From NCBI GenBank assembly GCA_022606135.1, contig JABYQN010000005.1:2790001-2854000 (forward strand): a stretch of DNA of 64,000 nt. Reading direction: 5' to 3'. This DNA is from Fomes fomentarius. Taxonomy: Eukaryota > Basidiomycota > Agaricomycetes > Polyporales > Polyporaceae. This document shows, one piece after another, positions 10,396-21,544 of this stretch. The position numbers and the translations under genes were made by a program. The notes beneath the pieces are model-generated. The model did no database searches. It was not told the origin of the DNA and saw nothing but the letters and a program-made list of their open reading frames with translations. The first letter of the stretch is position 1, and each line of letters begins with the position of its first letter.

Positions 10396-11845
10396 ATGCG
10401 GTACTACGAACAGCGCTATCCGGAGGTGGACGAGCTCGTCATGGTGCAGGTGCGCCAGATCGCAGAGATGGGTGCATATGTCAAACTCGTATGTCGTTCG
10501 CCATTCGTTGCAGCCCCAGCATGTCCCCCCAGAGGCGCTCTTGCTCACCACATGCCTGCAAGTAGCTCGAATACGACAACATCGAGGGCATGATCCTGCT
10601 CTCCGAGCTCTCGCGGAGACGTATCCGATCGATCCAGAAACTCATCCGTGTGGGCAGGAACGAGGTCGTCGTCGTCCTCCGTGTCGACAAGGAGAAGGGT
10701 GCGTATCTCACTCTCGTACACCACGCCGCTTTCATGCGTTGTACCTGCATGGTGGTCATCCGAATTGTACGAACCGCAGGATACATCGACCTGTCGAAAC
10801 GTCGTGTCTCGCCCGAGGACATCACAAAATGCGAGGAGCGCTACATGAAGTCGAAAACGGTCGCGTCCATCATGCGGCATGTCGCCTCCAAGGTGCCCTC
10901 CGTTAACGGCGAGGTGCTCGAGGGTGAGCAAGCGAAGCAAGCCGAGGCCGACGCTGCTGAGACGAAGCGCGCACGGCGGGCGGCGAAAAAGGAGGGACAT
11001 GAGGAGGACATCCCCGGAGAGGAGGCCGTGGCGGGAGGCGCGAACGAGGAGGCACGCTTGGAGCAGTTGTACGATGAAATCGCGTGGCCGCTCGGGAGGA
11101 AATACGGCCATCCGTATGATGCGTTCAAGCTTGCGTTGACGTGCGTATCTCTCTCTCTGTCTCTCTCTTGTGTCATGCATCTACCATTCCCTACCCACCT
11201 ATCAAACTCGAAGTGCGCACGCATTCTGACTTTGGTGCCGCCCTTCTAGTGAACCGGACACCGTGTTCGCGTCATTGCCGAACCCCGTACAGCCCTCCGT
11301 GCTCAGCGTCCTGCTCAGCACGATCGCACGACGACTGACGCCCCAGCCGATCAAGCTCCGTGCGGATATCGAGCTGACCTGCTATACCCCCGCCGGCATC
11401 GACGCTATCAAGAAGGCGCTGCGTGCAGGTGAAGCGCAGAGCAACGAGGCGGTCCCGATCAAGGCAAAACTCGTCGCGCCTCCACTGTATGTCTTGAGCA
11501 CGAACGCGACTGACAAGGTGAGCGTGCGACTGTCATCCAACGCAAGGGTATGTAGAGTGCAATATGTTGACTGTGTGGACACAGTATGCTGCCGTCGACC
11601 GCCTCGAGCGTGCGATCGAGTCCATCCAGTCAACAATCGAGGATCAGGGCGGGTCTTTGGTAGTGAAGATGAAGGTACGGCATCCGGTCCGATGTGGATT
11701 CTTCGCTCATCGCTCATCCTCCCACATTTTGCAGCCGAAAGCCGTTTCGGAGACAGAAGAACAGGACCTCGCGCAACTCATGGCGAAGGCCGGCGCCGAG
11801 AACGCAGAAGTGTCTGGCGACGAAGACGACGAGGAAGCGTTGTAG
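10396..11845 (+). CDS. SUI2: Translation initiation factor eIF2, alpha subunit
   Basis: Regulatory subunit of the eIF2-GTP-Met-tRNAi complex. Six exons: 10396-10488, 10566-10698, 10780-11140, 11250-11517, 11585-11674 and 11735-11845, giving 351 residues. It starts [15 protein letters not shown] and has the S1 domain with the regulatory site [14 protein letters not shown]. Ser47 here is the counterpart of the Ser51 phosphorylated by Gcn2-type kinases. [37 protein letters not shown] and [15 protein letters not shown] are near-invariant. The tail ends in an acidic run (GDEDDEEAL). A charged insertion of about 50 residues sits between HVASKV and [13 protein letters not shown], which in animal proteins are separated by only a short linker. 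The third intron (11141-11249) is the longest. Identification is secure. Confidence 0.96.
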
Positions 11846-12178
11846 AAGGTATTTGGTATTGTACTGAACTCTGCATGTACTAGCCTCCCCCCCACGCTGT
11901 AGCCATCATTAAAATTCTTGTTGTATCCCTCTAGTCGCCCACGTTCCGCCTTGATTTCTTCATACTGACTTGGCGTGCAAACGCCTGCATAACAATTTTG
12001 ATAGCTAGTGCCCAACAGCAAAGTCCCGTGGTTGAAACGAAAGCACTGCTCGCTTGGGCGAGCATAGATCACGACCTGTCCGCGTTAAGGGAAGGGGCAC
12101 TATTACTGGGATGCTTTGTGGGGTAGTCTATGAGCATCTATATATGGGCATTTAGTCGACGACCGAGCGTCGCCATTG
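11846..12178. other. Intergenic, between convergent genes
   Basis: About 330 bases that should carry the 3' UTRs of eIF2 alpha (plus) and the carrier (minus). No coding signal. AT-rich tracts near 11910-11930 could serve polyadenylation. Confidence 0.45.
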
Positions 12179-13727
12179 TTATGATTGGTTGAGGACCCTG
12201 CTGGCTAGCTCGAAGCCAAGGAATGTCGCGCCGTTTGCGAATGGCGACCTGGACAGGTTAACCAGACCAGGTCAGCTAAGAGGCACATGATCAACGAAGC
12301 AACAGCCTCCAAATACCTGACGAGAGTCGGGAGGAGTCCTCGTGTGAACGCGGGCAGGCCCTCTGTGCGCCACACTCTGCGCACACAGTCCAGGGTGGAC
12401 TTGTACTTTTGCCCGTCCGCGGCGGAGAAGCCGTCCGTCTGCATTCGGGACTTGACCATGTCTATAGGGTATATGACAGCCCAGAGCTGTGAAGAGAACG
12501 CAGCACGGCCACCACGCCACGCCCGCGCATGTGAGAACCCAGTCAGCACGAGCACACCGTCAGAACGCGTGATCAGAAAGCACTCACGGCGTATCCGGCC
12601 GCGGCACCAAAGAGCACGGCGTTTGCGGGATTGACCTGGTCGCGGCGGATGCCCTTGCTCGCCATCTCGCGCTGCATGAGCTTCTCGTACGCCCAGAAGT
12701 AGATGCCGTATCCGACCGCCTCGCGCCAGAGGGTGACGACCTGGCCCTTGTAGATCCCCGCGATGCCGTGCTGGCTCCCGATCTTCTTCATGGCGTCAAA
12801 CGGCCCGGCGTATACGGGATGCGTCGCGGACTGGGTCTGCAGGCCTGATCAAACAAAGCGGGGAGGAGGCGCGCGCACGGAATTAGCGTGCAGTATTTGC
12901 GAAGCAAGCGACAGCCCCATCTAACTCCGCGGCGCTTTGTTCGGTGCACGATGCACGATCCGAGGTTGGGGTTTTGGGGAAAAACGGGGAGGAGTGCGCA
13001 TATGAAGGCGGGAAATCGGAAGGGGAGATAGAAAAACGGGGACGATCGCTATCGTGAATTGTTTACTCACGTATACGGATGTGTTCGACAGGACCGGAGA
13101 CGACGCCGTTCGCGAGCCCAGCGAGGCTGCCGGAGATGAAGAGCTGTCCGCTGCCCAGCGCCAGCCCGTCGGGGCCCCCGCGCCCGTCGCGCACGTTCTG
13201 CGCGGCGAAGAAGCGTTTTGCGTATTCTAGTGCGCCGAACTGGATCGAGACGCACGCGCCGATGCCGAGGAGCGGGGTGAGTGTGCCCTGGGCCGCGTGA
13301 ACGGTGGGGGGAATGGAAGCAGGGATGGGGTTGGGGATGGGGATGAGGAGGGAAGAAACAATTGAGCGAGCGGGAATAGGTGGGAAGGCTCGGGGCGCAC
13401 CAAACCTTGTAGAATGCGAGGGGGCCTTCGTGCTTGAGGATCCCGCCCGCACAGTGCAGCATGCCCTTGTACCTCCCCGCAGGCGCGGTCTGCATCCGCT
13501 GTCGGTTTGGACGAGCTCGCGTCAGTACGAGCTCTCCGTCTGGGGCTAATGCCCATCAAGTGTGCCGCAGACGTACCACTTTGACGATGTCGAATGGCTG
13601 CCCGACCAGCACCTGCAGGGGCGTAGCGCAATACTTTAGTTTGGGGAAGAGATCAAGTGAGGAGTGACACAGACCTGTGCGATGCCCCCGCGGTGCCTGC
13701 GGCGAGATCCTTCACGGTCTTCGACAT
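12179..13727 (-). CDS. Mitochondrial carrier (YMC1-type), one probable frameshift in exon 1
   Basis: Inner-membrane solute carrier of the YMC1 group, linked in yeast to transport of amino or organic acids for glycine/serine metabolism. Seven exons on minus: 13727-13675, 13612-13577, 13498-13406, 13287-13071, 12844-12588, 12486-12317 and 12248-12179. All three mitochondrial-carrier repeats are present, each with its Px[DE]xx[KR] signature: PFDIVK, PVEHIR and PIDMVK. GTLTPLLGIGACVSIQFGALEYAKRFF is typical of YMC1/YMC2. Exon 1 reads MSKTVKDLAAGTAG, then ASHR instead of the expected GIAQ. Adding one base to the five-C run at 13685-13689 gives GGIAQ, phase-matched to exon 2, and a 298-residue protein. 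A single-base assembly error is the simplest cause. Substrate cannot be told from sequence. Confidence 0.88.
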
Positions 13728-14368
13728 GGCTGTCGGTGTCGGTGTCCGCGTCGACGAGAACGGGGCGAGGTGAACGTTGGAGGTGGAGAGCGTCGAGTCA
13801 GAGCTCCTGGACGCGAGCGTGCATATACTAATTGCTCCAACTCCGAGGCCACTCCGCTGGCCAATCACGGCCCGCGTTTCCACAATCTAATCTTATCTAT
13901 GGGTTCAACACATGAGACGGCGATGCAGGCCTCAATGGGGATCGGTATCTACCCAACTGTACTCACGCAACCTTACGGTACCATTGGCATCTATGTGATA
14001 CATCTATCTGAGACTATACGGCTACGAGGGAATGCTTAGAAGCCGTGGAGTGATGCATCACTCACCTCGTATTTTTCTGCATGCTCGTCGACATCTGCCA
14101 GCCACAGAATGACACTCCGAGTCTGAGCATCGCCCACCTTCGTATTACTCTGCTTCACGAGCACCTGCGAGTGGGCCCACACCATGCCGGGCATAGATAA
14201 TCATGATACATAGCATGAGCATAACGATACCATCATATACAAACGAACGAAGATGATTAGAGTCCCAACGCCCTGCGATCAGCGAAAAAGAGTGTCCGCT
14301 CCTCCGAGGGGGACTGATCCTACAATGCATAATAACTTCTTCTCGTCGTCTCTCCCATACGCCCGCCC
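13728..14368. other. Intergenic, upstream of the carrier gene
   Basis: About 640 bases between two minus-strand genes; promoter of the carrier and 3' region of the next. No gene seen. Confidence 0.45.
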
Positions 14369-14629
14369 TCACATCTTCGCCCCATACTTCTTCTTCTCCG
14401 ACCTGAACGCCGTGTCCCATCTGATGGGGTTGACGTACTGCTCCTTTGCACGCTTATCCGCCATGCGCCATCGTTGCTGCGCCTCCGCGGACTCGCGATG
14501 CCACGCCTGCGCGATAGCCTGGGCCGGGCTGAGCGCAGGGAGCGGAGTGCTGGCAGCGGGTGTGGTCTGGACACAATGCGGGCTCGGGTGCGGTGTGCGC
14601 GTCGGCGACGACGGCGGATCCGATGGCAT
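14369..14629 (-). CDS. Small unknown protein, charged C-terminus
   Basis: I do not recognise this protein. The ORF from ATG at 14629 gives 86 residues: a Pro/Ser/Thr-rich N-terminal half, then a conserved-looking charged helix (AQAIAQAWHRESAEAQQRW, ADKRAKEQYVNPIRWDTAF) ending RSEKKKYGAKM. Third codon positions are strongly GC-rich, which supports real coding. The frame stays open upstream to about 14735 without an ATG (reading TLSGLFARCSPDRLLTALL, presequence-like), so the true start may lie there or in an upstream exon. A minus-strand TATA-like box at 14775-14783 fits that. A small mitochondrial protein is a guess only. Confidence 0.45.
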   Translation of the reverse strand: MPSDPPSSPTRTPHPSPHCVQTTPAASTPLPALSPAQAIAQAWHRESAEAQQRWRMADKRAKEQYVNPIRWDTAFRSEKKKYGAKM

Positions 14630-16437
14630 CTGCAGGCGTGTGTAGCGCGGCCGCGTCAGCAACGCAGTGAGAAGCCGGTCGGGGGAACACCGGGCGAAAA
14701 GGCCACTCAGCGTAGGCGTACAATGGTCATGAAGGGGTCATAAACATGGCCTAGCGCGACGGGCAAGGTTCGTGTTTATATAAGACGCAACACTCGAAGG
14801 TGCCGCTGAATTATCGCGGATCGCATGACATGCCATCGCTCGACGTGCCGCCGGAGAGGAGAGCGTCGAGCGAGGCAAGTACATAGGAACGGCCGTAAAG
14901 GGACAGAGCGGCCTCGCACACTGATACCATATATGGAAGTGTGAAAAGGGCTCGGAAGAAGAGCAGCGTGTGTAGCGGTTATTGATGGATAGAAATTGAC
15001 ATACCGCGCTGCACATCCATGAGGAACGTGGCAGGAACATCGTAGAATGGAACACGGTCGGATGAGCGGAGGGGGACTAGGTGGGGGAGAGAGGGAGGCT
15101 GTATGGCCGCCCGGGTTCACAGGGATTGAGGTTATGTAGCCCCCGGTCTGAAGGATATCACCTTGAGAAAGGTAATGAGGGTGTGACGGGCGATGGCCTA
15201 AAACGAGTTGTATGACTCTCTTTGAGAGCTGAAAAAGAGGGACAATGGTGAGACTCGTGACGGATGCGGGGCGGGAAACGTTCGAACATACCACATCAGG
15301 AATGCACAATCAACCTCGGAAAGTTTAACGTCAGATTGATTGGGGAGCAAGAGTCATATTAGCCCAAGAGAGGCTGGGGATAAGGCTATGGCAGCCCAAG
15401 GATGGGGGCAGTCCCAGGTTCGACGCCTTCGAGTCCGCACCGAAAACATGTGGAAGCCAGACGCGCCGTGTCAAAAGTATCCGCGTGTGGGCCCTGGAAC
15501 GTTAGGAGGGCGTGACAGCCATGAATGGACGTGGCCGGTCTGTGCACTTCGTGGCCGTTTCTCTTGTCCGTCCAACTGAGCTTTTGTGTGTCGTGAAAGG
15601 CTATCCGGTGGCCGAGCGCGTCAGCGATGTCCGTGGCCAAGTTGCGAAGCGCTCAGGCGACCGCGTATTTACATTGACAACCGCGGTCCGCCACTAATAG
15701 CGCTCTAGCCTCTGAGCGTGACCTCGAAAGAGTCGCATGTCCTCACATGTCCTCATCGTCTTCCACTATTCCACGATGTCCACTAGCTCTCTGCCTGACG
15801 CTCGGCCTCATATCTGTCCGTCTCTCTCCGACCACCAGCAAAGCGCGCGCATTTTCTGGCCGCTCCTGAACGTTCCGGCGGGCACAGGACGGGTAAAGTG
15901 ACAAGTCGTGTGTAAGCGACCAACGTCCTCCGTCCGATCCACCACGATCAAGAGATCCATATAACGTCCACATACCGTTCTCCAACCGGTAGCGCACTTG
16001 CCACAGTGCTCAGCCGTCACCATTCACCGCCAAATCGTCTCCACCTTCCGCCGCTCTCTCTCGAGCTCCCGATTCGAGATGGGAAAGGAACCGTGAGTGC
16101 CTTTTGCGTCTCTCTTCTCCAGCTCTTTTCCCAGGCGCGAATCGCTCTTGTATGCTCGACCAGTTCAGCGCTCGTCCGGCCTCGCCTCGATTCCCTTAGC
16201 CATCCGCAACCTTGATGCGCCTTCGCGAGGAACGCGGCAGTGACGCTGTCCTGCATGACCCATCCGAGCAGCCCCTCGGTCACGGCGTCTGGCCCGAGCG
16301 CTTCGGCCTGGCAGTTGACGTCATCTTCATCAGTTCCCAGTGCAGAGTGATAGACGAACGTCGCGGCGATACATAGAGGCTCTCTGGCAGCCGAAGCGGC
16401 CGGGGGGACCTCGTCGTCAAGTCCCTTCTGTCGTCTT
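14630..16437. other. Intergenic between divergent genes, with a doubtful antisense ORF
   Basis: About 1.8 kb shared by the promoters of the small minus gene and the Nudix gene. A minus-strand TATA (ttatataaa complement, 14775-14783) is the clearest signal. From 16020 to about 16470 the minus strand holds a GC3-rich open frame with protein-like text (EALGPDAVTEGLLGWV, QDSVTAAFLAKAHQGCGW) but no ATG near its start. It is treated in the findings. Confidence 0.4.
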
Positions 16438-18544
16438 ATGCGTTGGGAAGGCTGAGAGAGGCCAGACGCCGGACGGCCCAAACTGCGTCCAGCATAACCC
16501 ACCCTGCTGCGTCCTGCACGCAATCGCGTGGCGTCACGTACACCGTACAGCTCGCTCACTCGGTCCTCACCTGCCCAGCTACGTCAACTTTTTCAGCGGT
16601 AATCCGCTCAACCGCCTTGCCTGGCTGCGCACTTCCCAATCCTTCCTCAACGCCATCGTGCACGCCCCTGCAACGCGGTGGCTGGTCTTCAGGGACGGTC
16701 AACCTCTCCTCCAGTCAGCCAGAGAGGCCCGCTCCGACCCTTTTAAACAAACCCTCGCCCGCCTAACTACGCGCGATGTCCGGCCCTTGCTGGGTCCGGA
16801 GCCGTTCTTCCACCAAGGCCAGCACGAAGGGGAACTCGCACCACCAGATACAAAGGGCCTCGAGGCAGCTCGTCTCAGGGGCGCACCAATCGTGTTCCTC
16901 GGACTTCATGAGAGCGAGACAACGTTCGCGGCCGCTCTGCCGTCCTCTGACTTCAGCGCCAAAGCAGATCTGCAGACTCTCATCTCGAACATCCAGGGCG
17001 ACGCATACTTCTCGCTCGACGTCACAGATGTGAACCCAACAGAGCTCGACAATGTCTTGCAGTCGTCCGTCGCTACCAGCGAGGGGTCACGGCTTGCGTT
17101 CACAGAGCCTCGGGCCGTCATGAGCACCCTGAGCGCGTTCGAATCTGCGCTATTCGCAGAGGCCCGGAGCATGATCGACTGGAACACCCGTAACAAGGTA
17201 CGCTCACCAGTGCATCGGAGACACATAGACGAGAATAACGGACCGCGCCCGCGTAATCTACAGTTCTGCCCTTCATGCGGATCCTCAGTCCACTCCTCGT
17301 GGGCAGGGTGGAAGCTCACATGCTCGTCTCTCCTCCCGTGGGCGGACAATGCCGGGAAGAAGCCCTGCCCGACCGCGACGGGCCTGCACAACTTCTCCCA
17401 CCCCCGCACGGACGCGGTCGTTATCATGGCGGTCATCAACGAGACTGGAGATAAAGTTTTGCTCGGTCGCAATGTACGCAGCCCGAGTCCCTGTCCCTGT
17501 TCATGATGACGCATTATGTAATCTCTGACCCTGACCACGTCCCATATCCGCACTACGCTTCTGGCGCCGGGCAACCATCACACAGTCGAAGTGGCCCGCA
17601 CGGTTCTGGTCCTGTATGTCCGGCTTCATCGAGCCCGGCGAGTCGTTCGAAGACGCGGTCAAGCGCGAGCTCTGGGAAGAGGCGGGCGTGAAGGTCTGGG
17701 ACGTGCGCTACCACTCCTCGCAGCCATGGGTATGTCGCGTTTTCCCGCACATCCGCACACCCGCACACCGCATACTGACCGCAAGTGTGTTCTCCACGGC
17801 GCCTGTTCCGGATCCACCTGCCCACTCCTTCCTTCCCGCAGCCGTACCCTGCGACGCTGATGGTCGGATTTTACGCGACTGCAAGCTCCGACGAGCCGCT
17901 GCGTACGGACCTCGACAATGAACTGGAAGGTGCGTAGTGGGGCCCGGCACATGTCTCGCAGCCGTTTCCCCCTGAGCTCTGTCTGACGTATGCGTTCGCC
18001 TATGCACATCATGCATTTGCTATTGCAATTGCACCCGTACTGGCTTCCATCCGCGCCTCGCACCACCACACCACCACCACCAACGAACCACAACACGCCA
18101 CGTCTCCCAACGCAACGCAACGCAACTCAATGCAATGCAATGCAACTCCATTCAATTCACCCTTACACTCCACCCTCTCGCGCTCGCCACCCAGAGGCCC
18201 GGTGGTACACGCGCGACGAGCTCCTCGCAGTCCTGGCCCACAGCGAGGGCACGACCCTCTCCCGGCAGGAACACAAGGAGATTGCGGCCTCGGCGGAGAA
18301 CAGCAACCCGCACGAGAAGCCAGACGAAGCCACCAATGCCCAGCCCACAGCCGCTTCTGCTGCTGCTAGCACTGCCCCCACCATCACACACACCACTGCC
18401 GCTGCCGCCGCCGCACCACCTGCGAACAGGGGCCCGCCATTCAAGATCCCACCGCGCACGGCGATCGGCGGAGTGATCCTGAGCGAGTGGGCGCACGGTC
18501 GTGCAGGGCCCCAGCCGGTCTCGTCGCAGACTGCCAATCTCTGA
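16438..18544 (+). CDS. NADH pyrophosphatase-like Nudix hydrolase (NUDT12/NPY1 type)
   Basis: Predicted peroxisomal enzyme that hydrolyses NADH (or decaps NAD-capped RNA). Exons: a tiny start exon, then 16551-17197, 17264-17473, 17586-17729, 17842-17929 and 18195-18544, about 480 residues. The N-terminal domain opens YVNFFSGNPLNRLAWLR. The zinc ribbon starts FCPSCGSS (Cys219, Cys222, Cys237), but the fourth Cys is displaced to 252. FSHPRTDAVVIM precedes the Nudix box, Gly300-Val322, with REx2EE intact (RELWEEAGV). The C-terminal region has an Ala/Thr-rich insertion and ends TANL, a catalase-like PTS1. The start is uncertain: ATG 16438 with a weak gttggg donor gives MPRSLGPHLPSYVNFF, while ATG 16079 with a perfect GTGAGT donor but a 486-nt intron gives MGKEPYVNFF. 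The last intron holds short AATGC repeats. Confidence 0.85.
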
Positions 18545-18558
18545 GAGAGAGAGAGAGA

Positions 18559-18592
<34 letters not shown>
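18543..18592. repeat. (GA)n microsatellite just after the Nudix stop codon
   Basis: About 25 GA units with one GGG interruption begin right at the TGA stop (18542-18544). They would lie at the very start of the 3' UTR. Confidence 0.9.
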
Positions 18593-18593
<1 letters not shown>

Positions 18594-19374
18594 GCAGTGG
18601 GGTCGTGTGGCAATTAAAGTCACGACCTACCGTTAAATGGGATGTATCGCAGAGAACGTGCACGCTGATTACAGGCGTAGATATGTATGAAGGGGAAAAG
18701 GTCGTGTGACAGACAGGACAGGTCGTCGTAACTACTTAGTAACAGTTGGGTGTACAAGTACAGATGTCGAGTGGTTTGCTCATGGGTCGTGAATACATCT
18801 ACGAGAGAATTGCTAGGCAGGAGAAGACAGATATGTGGAGAGGGCCGCGTGGGGTGCGAGATAAATGTAGAGATGTGACTGCCTGCTGCAGCGTGGGGGG
18901 TGTGGATGGTACAGTTACAGTTACACGGTAACGCGGGTGCCTGCAAAAAGCCGCCTGTTCGGGTGCGGGTATGACGTTATTGCGATCAACATGCCTTCGA
19001 GGCACACACTTGGCTGACGTCCAACCAGAACCGCACGGACGAGGGAAGACGGGGAACAGGAGAGCCAGTGCGACACGGAATGCTGAATCTCGCGGCGAAA
19101 GAGATAGATGGGCGCTGAAAAGTGGGCTCGATGGGCGCGAAGAGGGCGAAGAGAGAGAGACGAAGAGACGAAGAGAAGCCGTCGAACGCGGCCGAACTTC
19201 GAGAGCGGTGGATACCTGGAGCCCGGCGCGCAGAGAGCTCTCTGGCTTCAAGCAGCGCCACCACGAGGCCGCTCCTCAGGGCGGTACGTCCAGATGCTGG
19301 GGCCCGCAGGGCGTCCGAGCCCTGGCAGCCTGAGGAGCACCACGTCGTCTCCGTCCTGTTGGCGCAAGCGGAGA
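18545..19374. other. Intergenic between convergent genes
   Basis: About 830 bases including the GA repeat. On minus, an alternative short reading from ATG near 19480 (MAHSRGPAYDRILE) joined over a GTGCGT...CAG intron to GDDVVLLRLPG runs into 19240-19360. It could be a 49-residue gene or an alternative end of the neighbour, so the boundary is uncertain. Plus-strand open frames here look random. Confidence 0.35.
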
Positions 19375-21544
19375 TCAAAGACGGTCAGCCCCATTCGGAT
19401 ACAGATGAGGTAAGAAAGGACAGGTGGCGAGGACGCACCTCGAGGATGCGGTCGTACGCGGGCCCACGTGAATGCGCCATGGCGTGAGCTGGCAGTGGCT
19501 CGGAGCGTGTCGGACGCTCGTTCGAGGGGCGTGCAAGGGTGCTAGCGGGGCTCGAGAACGCGCGAGGAGGGGGCTACTGGCCCCAGAAAGCGAGAGACCC
19601 TGGAACTGACGAATAGGTGCTGGAGGTGCGCTTGCCGGGCCAGGGCTCACTGGAGACGAGGTCTGGGTCTGGACGGGCAGAAGGAGAGACTGTGGGCGAG
19701 AACGGCCAGGATCAAACAGGCGAGTGAGCGTGTCATGCTAAGTGTAGGATATATAAAAATTCGGAGCCGTACACGTACGGGCTGAGGCTGCCGTTGGGCA
19801 TTCGCCTCTTCTTCCTCTGCCAGCCGCCGGACCTCGCGCTGCATGCGTCGAACGCGAGTGATGGCGACACCTGCACGACGCGTCTTCTTCTTCCTTGGCT
19901 GGCCTTCTCCTTGGCCCCCTGCCGCCTGAGAAGGAGCGTCTTGCGCCTGCTGGTCGTGCTCGTCTTCGTCTGCGTCTTCATATTCGGTCGAGGCCTGGCT
20001 CTGATGCTGAGTAGGAGAGGGGGATAATGAGAGCGGTGATTCTGTCATGATGCGTTCGCTCGCATTGCGATCGCCACCCTTCCTCGTGGACGCATAAGGC
20101 TGTTCTGAGCGCGAGCCACCCCGTGATGCTGAAGACGACGACTGGTTGTAGCTTGCCATAGCCTCAGTACAGGTCTCGATGTCAGGGCAATGCTGGTCCT
20201 CAGCAACAGAGTCGCCAAAGGTCGGGGGTCCTGCGGGAAGAGTAGCTCTGGCAGAGGAGAAGTCCCTCGAGGGAGAAGAGCGTTGTGCCGTAGAGGGATG
20301 CCCCAAAGTACCACAGGCAGAAGCGGCGGCGCATGACTGCAAGGCTGTTTCGTTGCGCTCTCCGCATTGTGCATGAACATCCGGGAGAGTCGCCAGAGAA
20401 GCGTGAGCCCGTCCAGGATCAGAATGAGGATCCGCTGAGCGCCGCAAGTGTTCTTCGTCCGATTCGGACTCAGGTTGATGGGTGCCGTGCCGTAGCAGAT
20501 AAGCGAAACGAGGAAAGCGGTCGGTAGCGTGTTGGGTGTCTGCCACAGCGTTCCACCGGATCTCTGTTTGAGTCGCCGTGAGAGGGTACGTAGGACCAGA
20601 AGCTGCTAGTGACGCTGAGCTGATTGCAATCAGACGAGGACGGGAACCTGAGATGTTTGGCGTGAGAAGGCCGTCTCTGCCAGTGGTATTGGCTTGGGCT
20701 GAACGTCCCAGGGTAGGCAACGGCATCCACTGCGCCAGAGTGAGAGACAACGAAAGATTCCGTCGCGTGTCAGACGCCATCTCTCTTCCTCCCATGTGAT
20801 TGGAGAGAAAAGACCCCGAGTTGAGATTCGTAGTAAGCGGGGGATTTACGGAACTTGAAGACGCGTTGCGTTCGGACAAAATCGACGGCATTCGTGCTTC
20901 GTTATTCGAACTCCGATGCCTATCTTGTGGAACAGCCTCAGCCGAGAGCCAAGTAGGGATAGAGGCCACTCACTTGCTAGGATAACCATTGTCCGCAGTG
21001 CGGAAAAGATCTACAAGTGCCGTAACGAGAGAAGGCTACTGACGTTGACGTGGAATGCGGTGACGCAGCTCCGGGAATCAAGTTCGAGAGCGTCAGGCCT
21101 CCCAGGGCCGTAGAGCGAGGCGGATGAGAAAGGTTTCCGAGGTTCTAGTTCCTAGATGGCCGAGTCCAGGGGCAACTGTGCTCCGTCGTGCTGCTCGATG
21201 GCAGGACCGAGGTGGTAGCGCCGTTTCCTGCAGAACAACCTCCGGGGAGCTGCACCGAGACACGTTCGTAGAACAGGAGCGTATTACGTTGAATCGGATA
21301 TCGCAAGACGTCGAGAATGGGGTCGAGGACAGGAGGAGGGAATGTGTTGCGCTGGTAGAGGGGAAGGAGGCCGCGAAGAGCGATTGTTGAATCCGCCCAC
21401 ACCTGTCAAGCCGAACAAGCTGCCACACGTGAGCAAAGTCGCGTCACATCTCTTCACGTCGTTGACTCCAAGTACGGCATTCAAGGAGAGACATTGAGTT
21501 GGGATGGGTCGCAAGAGGGATGGGATAGAGTGTTGTGTAGACAT
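19375..21544 (-). CDS. Large Ser/Pro-rich unknown protein
   Basis: I do not recognise a family. Assembled exons on minus: 21544-21476 (MSTQHSIPSLLRPIPTQCL), 21402-21240, 21144-21015, 20919-19779 and 19668-19375, about 598 residues. Exons 2-3 are the conserved-looking part: ADSTIALRGLLPLYQRNTF, LDPILDVLRYPIQRNTLLF, YERVSVQLPG, then FSSASLYGPGRPDALELDS. Exon 4 is a long low-complexity segment, with an acidic stretch (YEDADEDEHDQQ) followed by a basic one (RKKKTRRAGVAITRVRR) and a short charged helix (MQREVRRLAEEEEA), so a nuclear role is conceivable but unproven. The exon 3/4 junction has more than one phase-compatible solution, and the 3' end may instead use the frame noted in the next spacer. 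The coding call is supported by phase-consistent splice sites with introns of 73-110 nt. Confidence 0.5.

Noticed and set aside
21144..21247. Apparent frameshift and in-frame TAG in the Ser-rich protein gene
   Set aside because: A single 95-nt intron (21145-21239) joins the flanking exons in phase and removes both problems.
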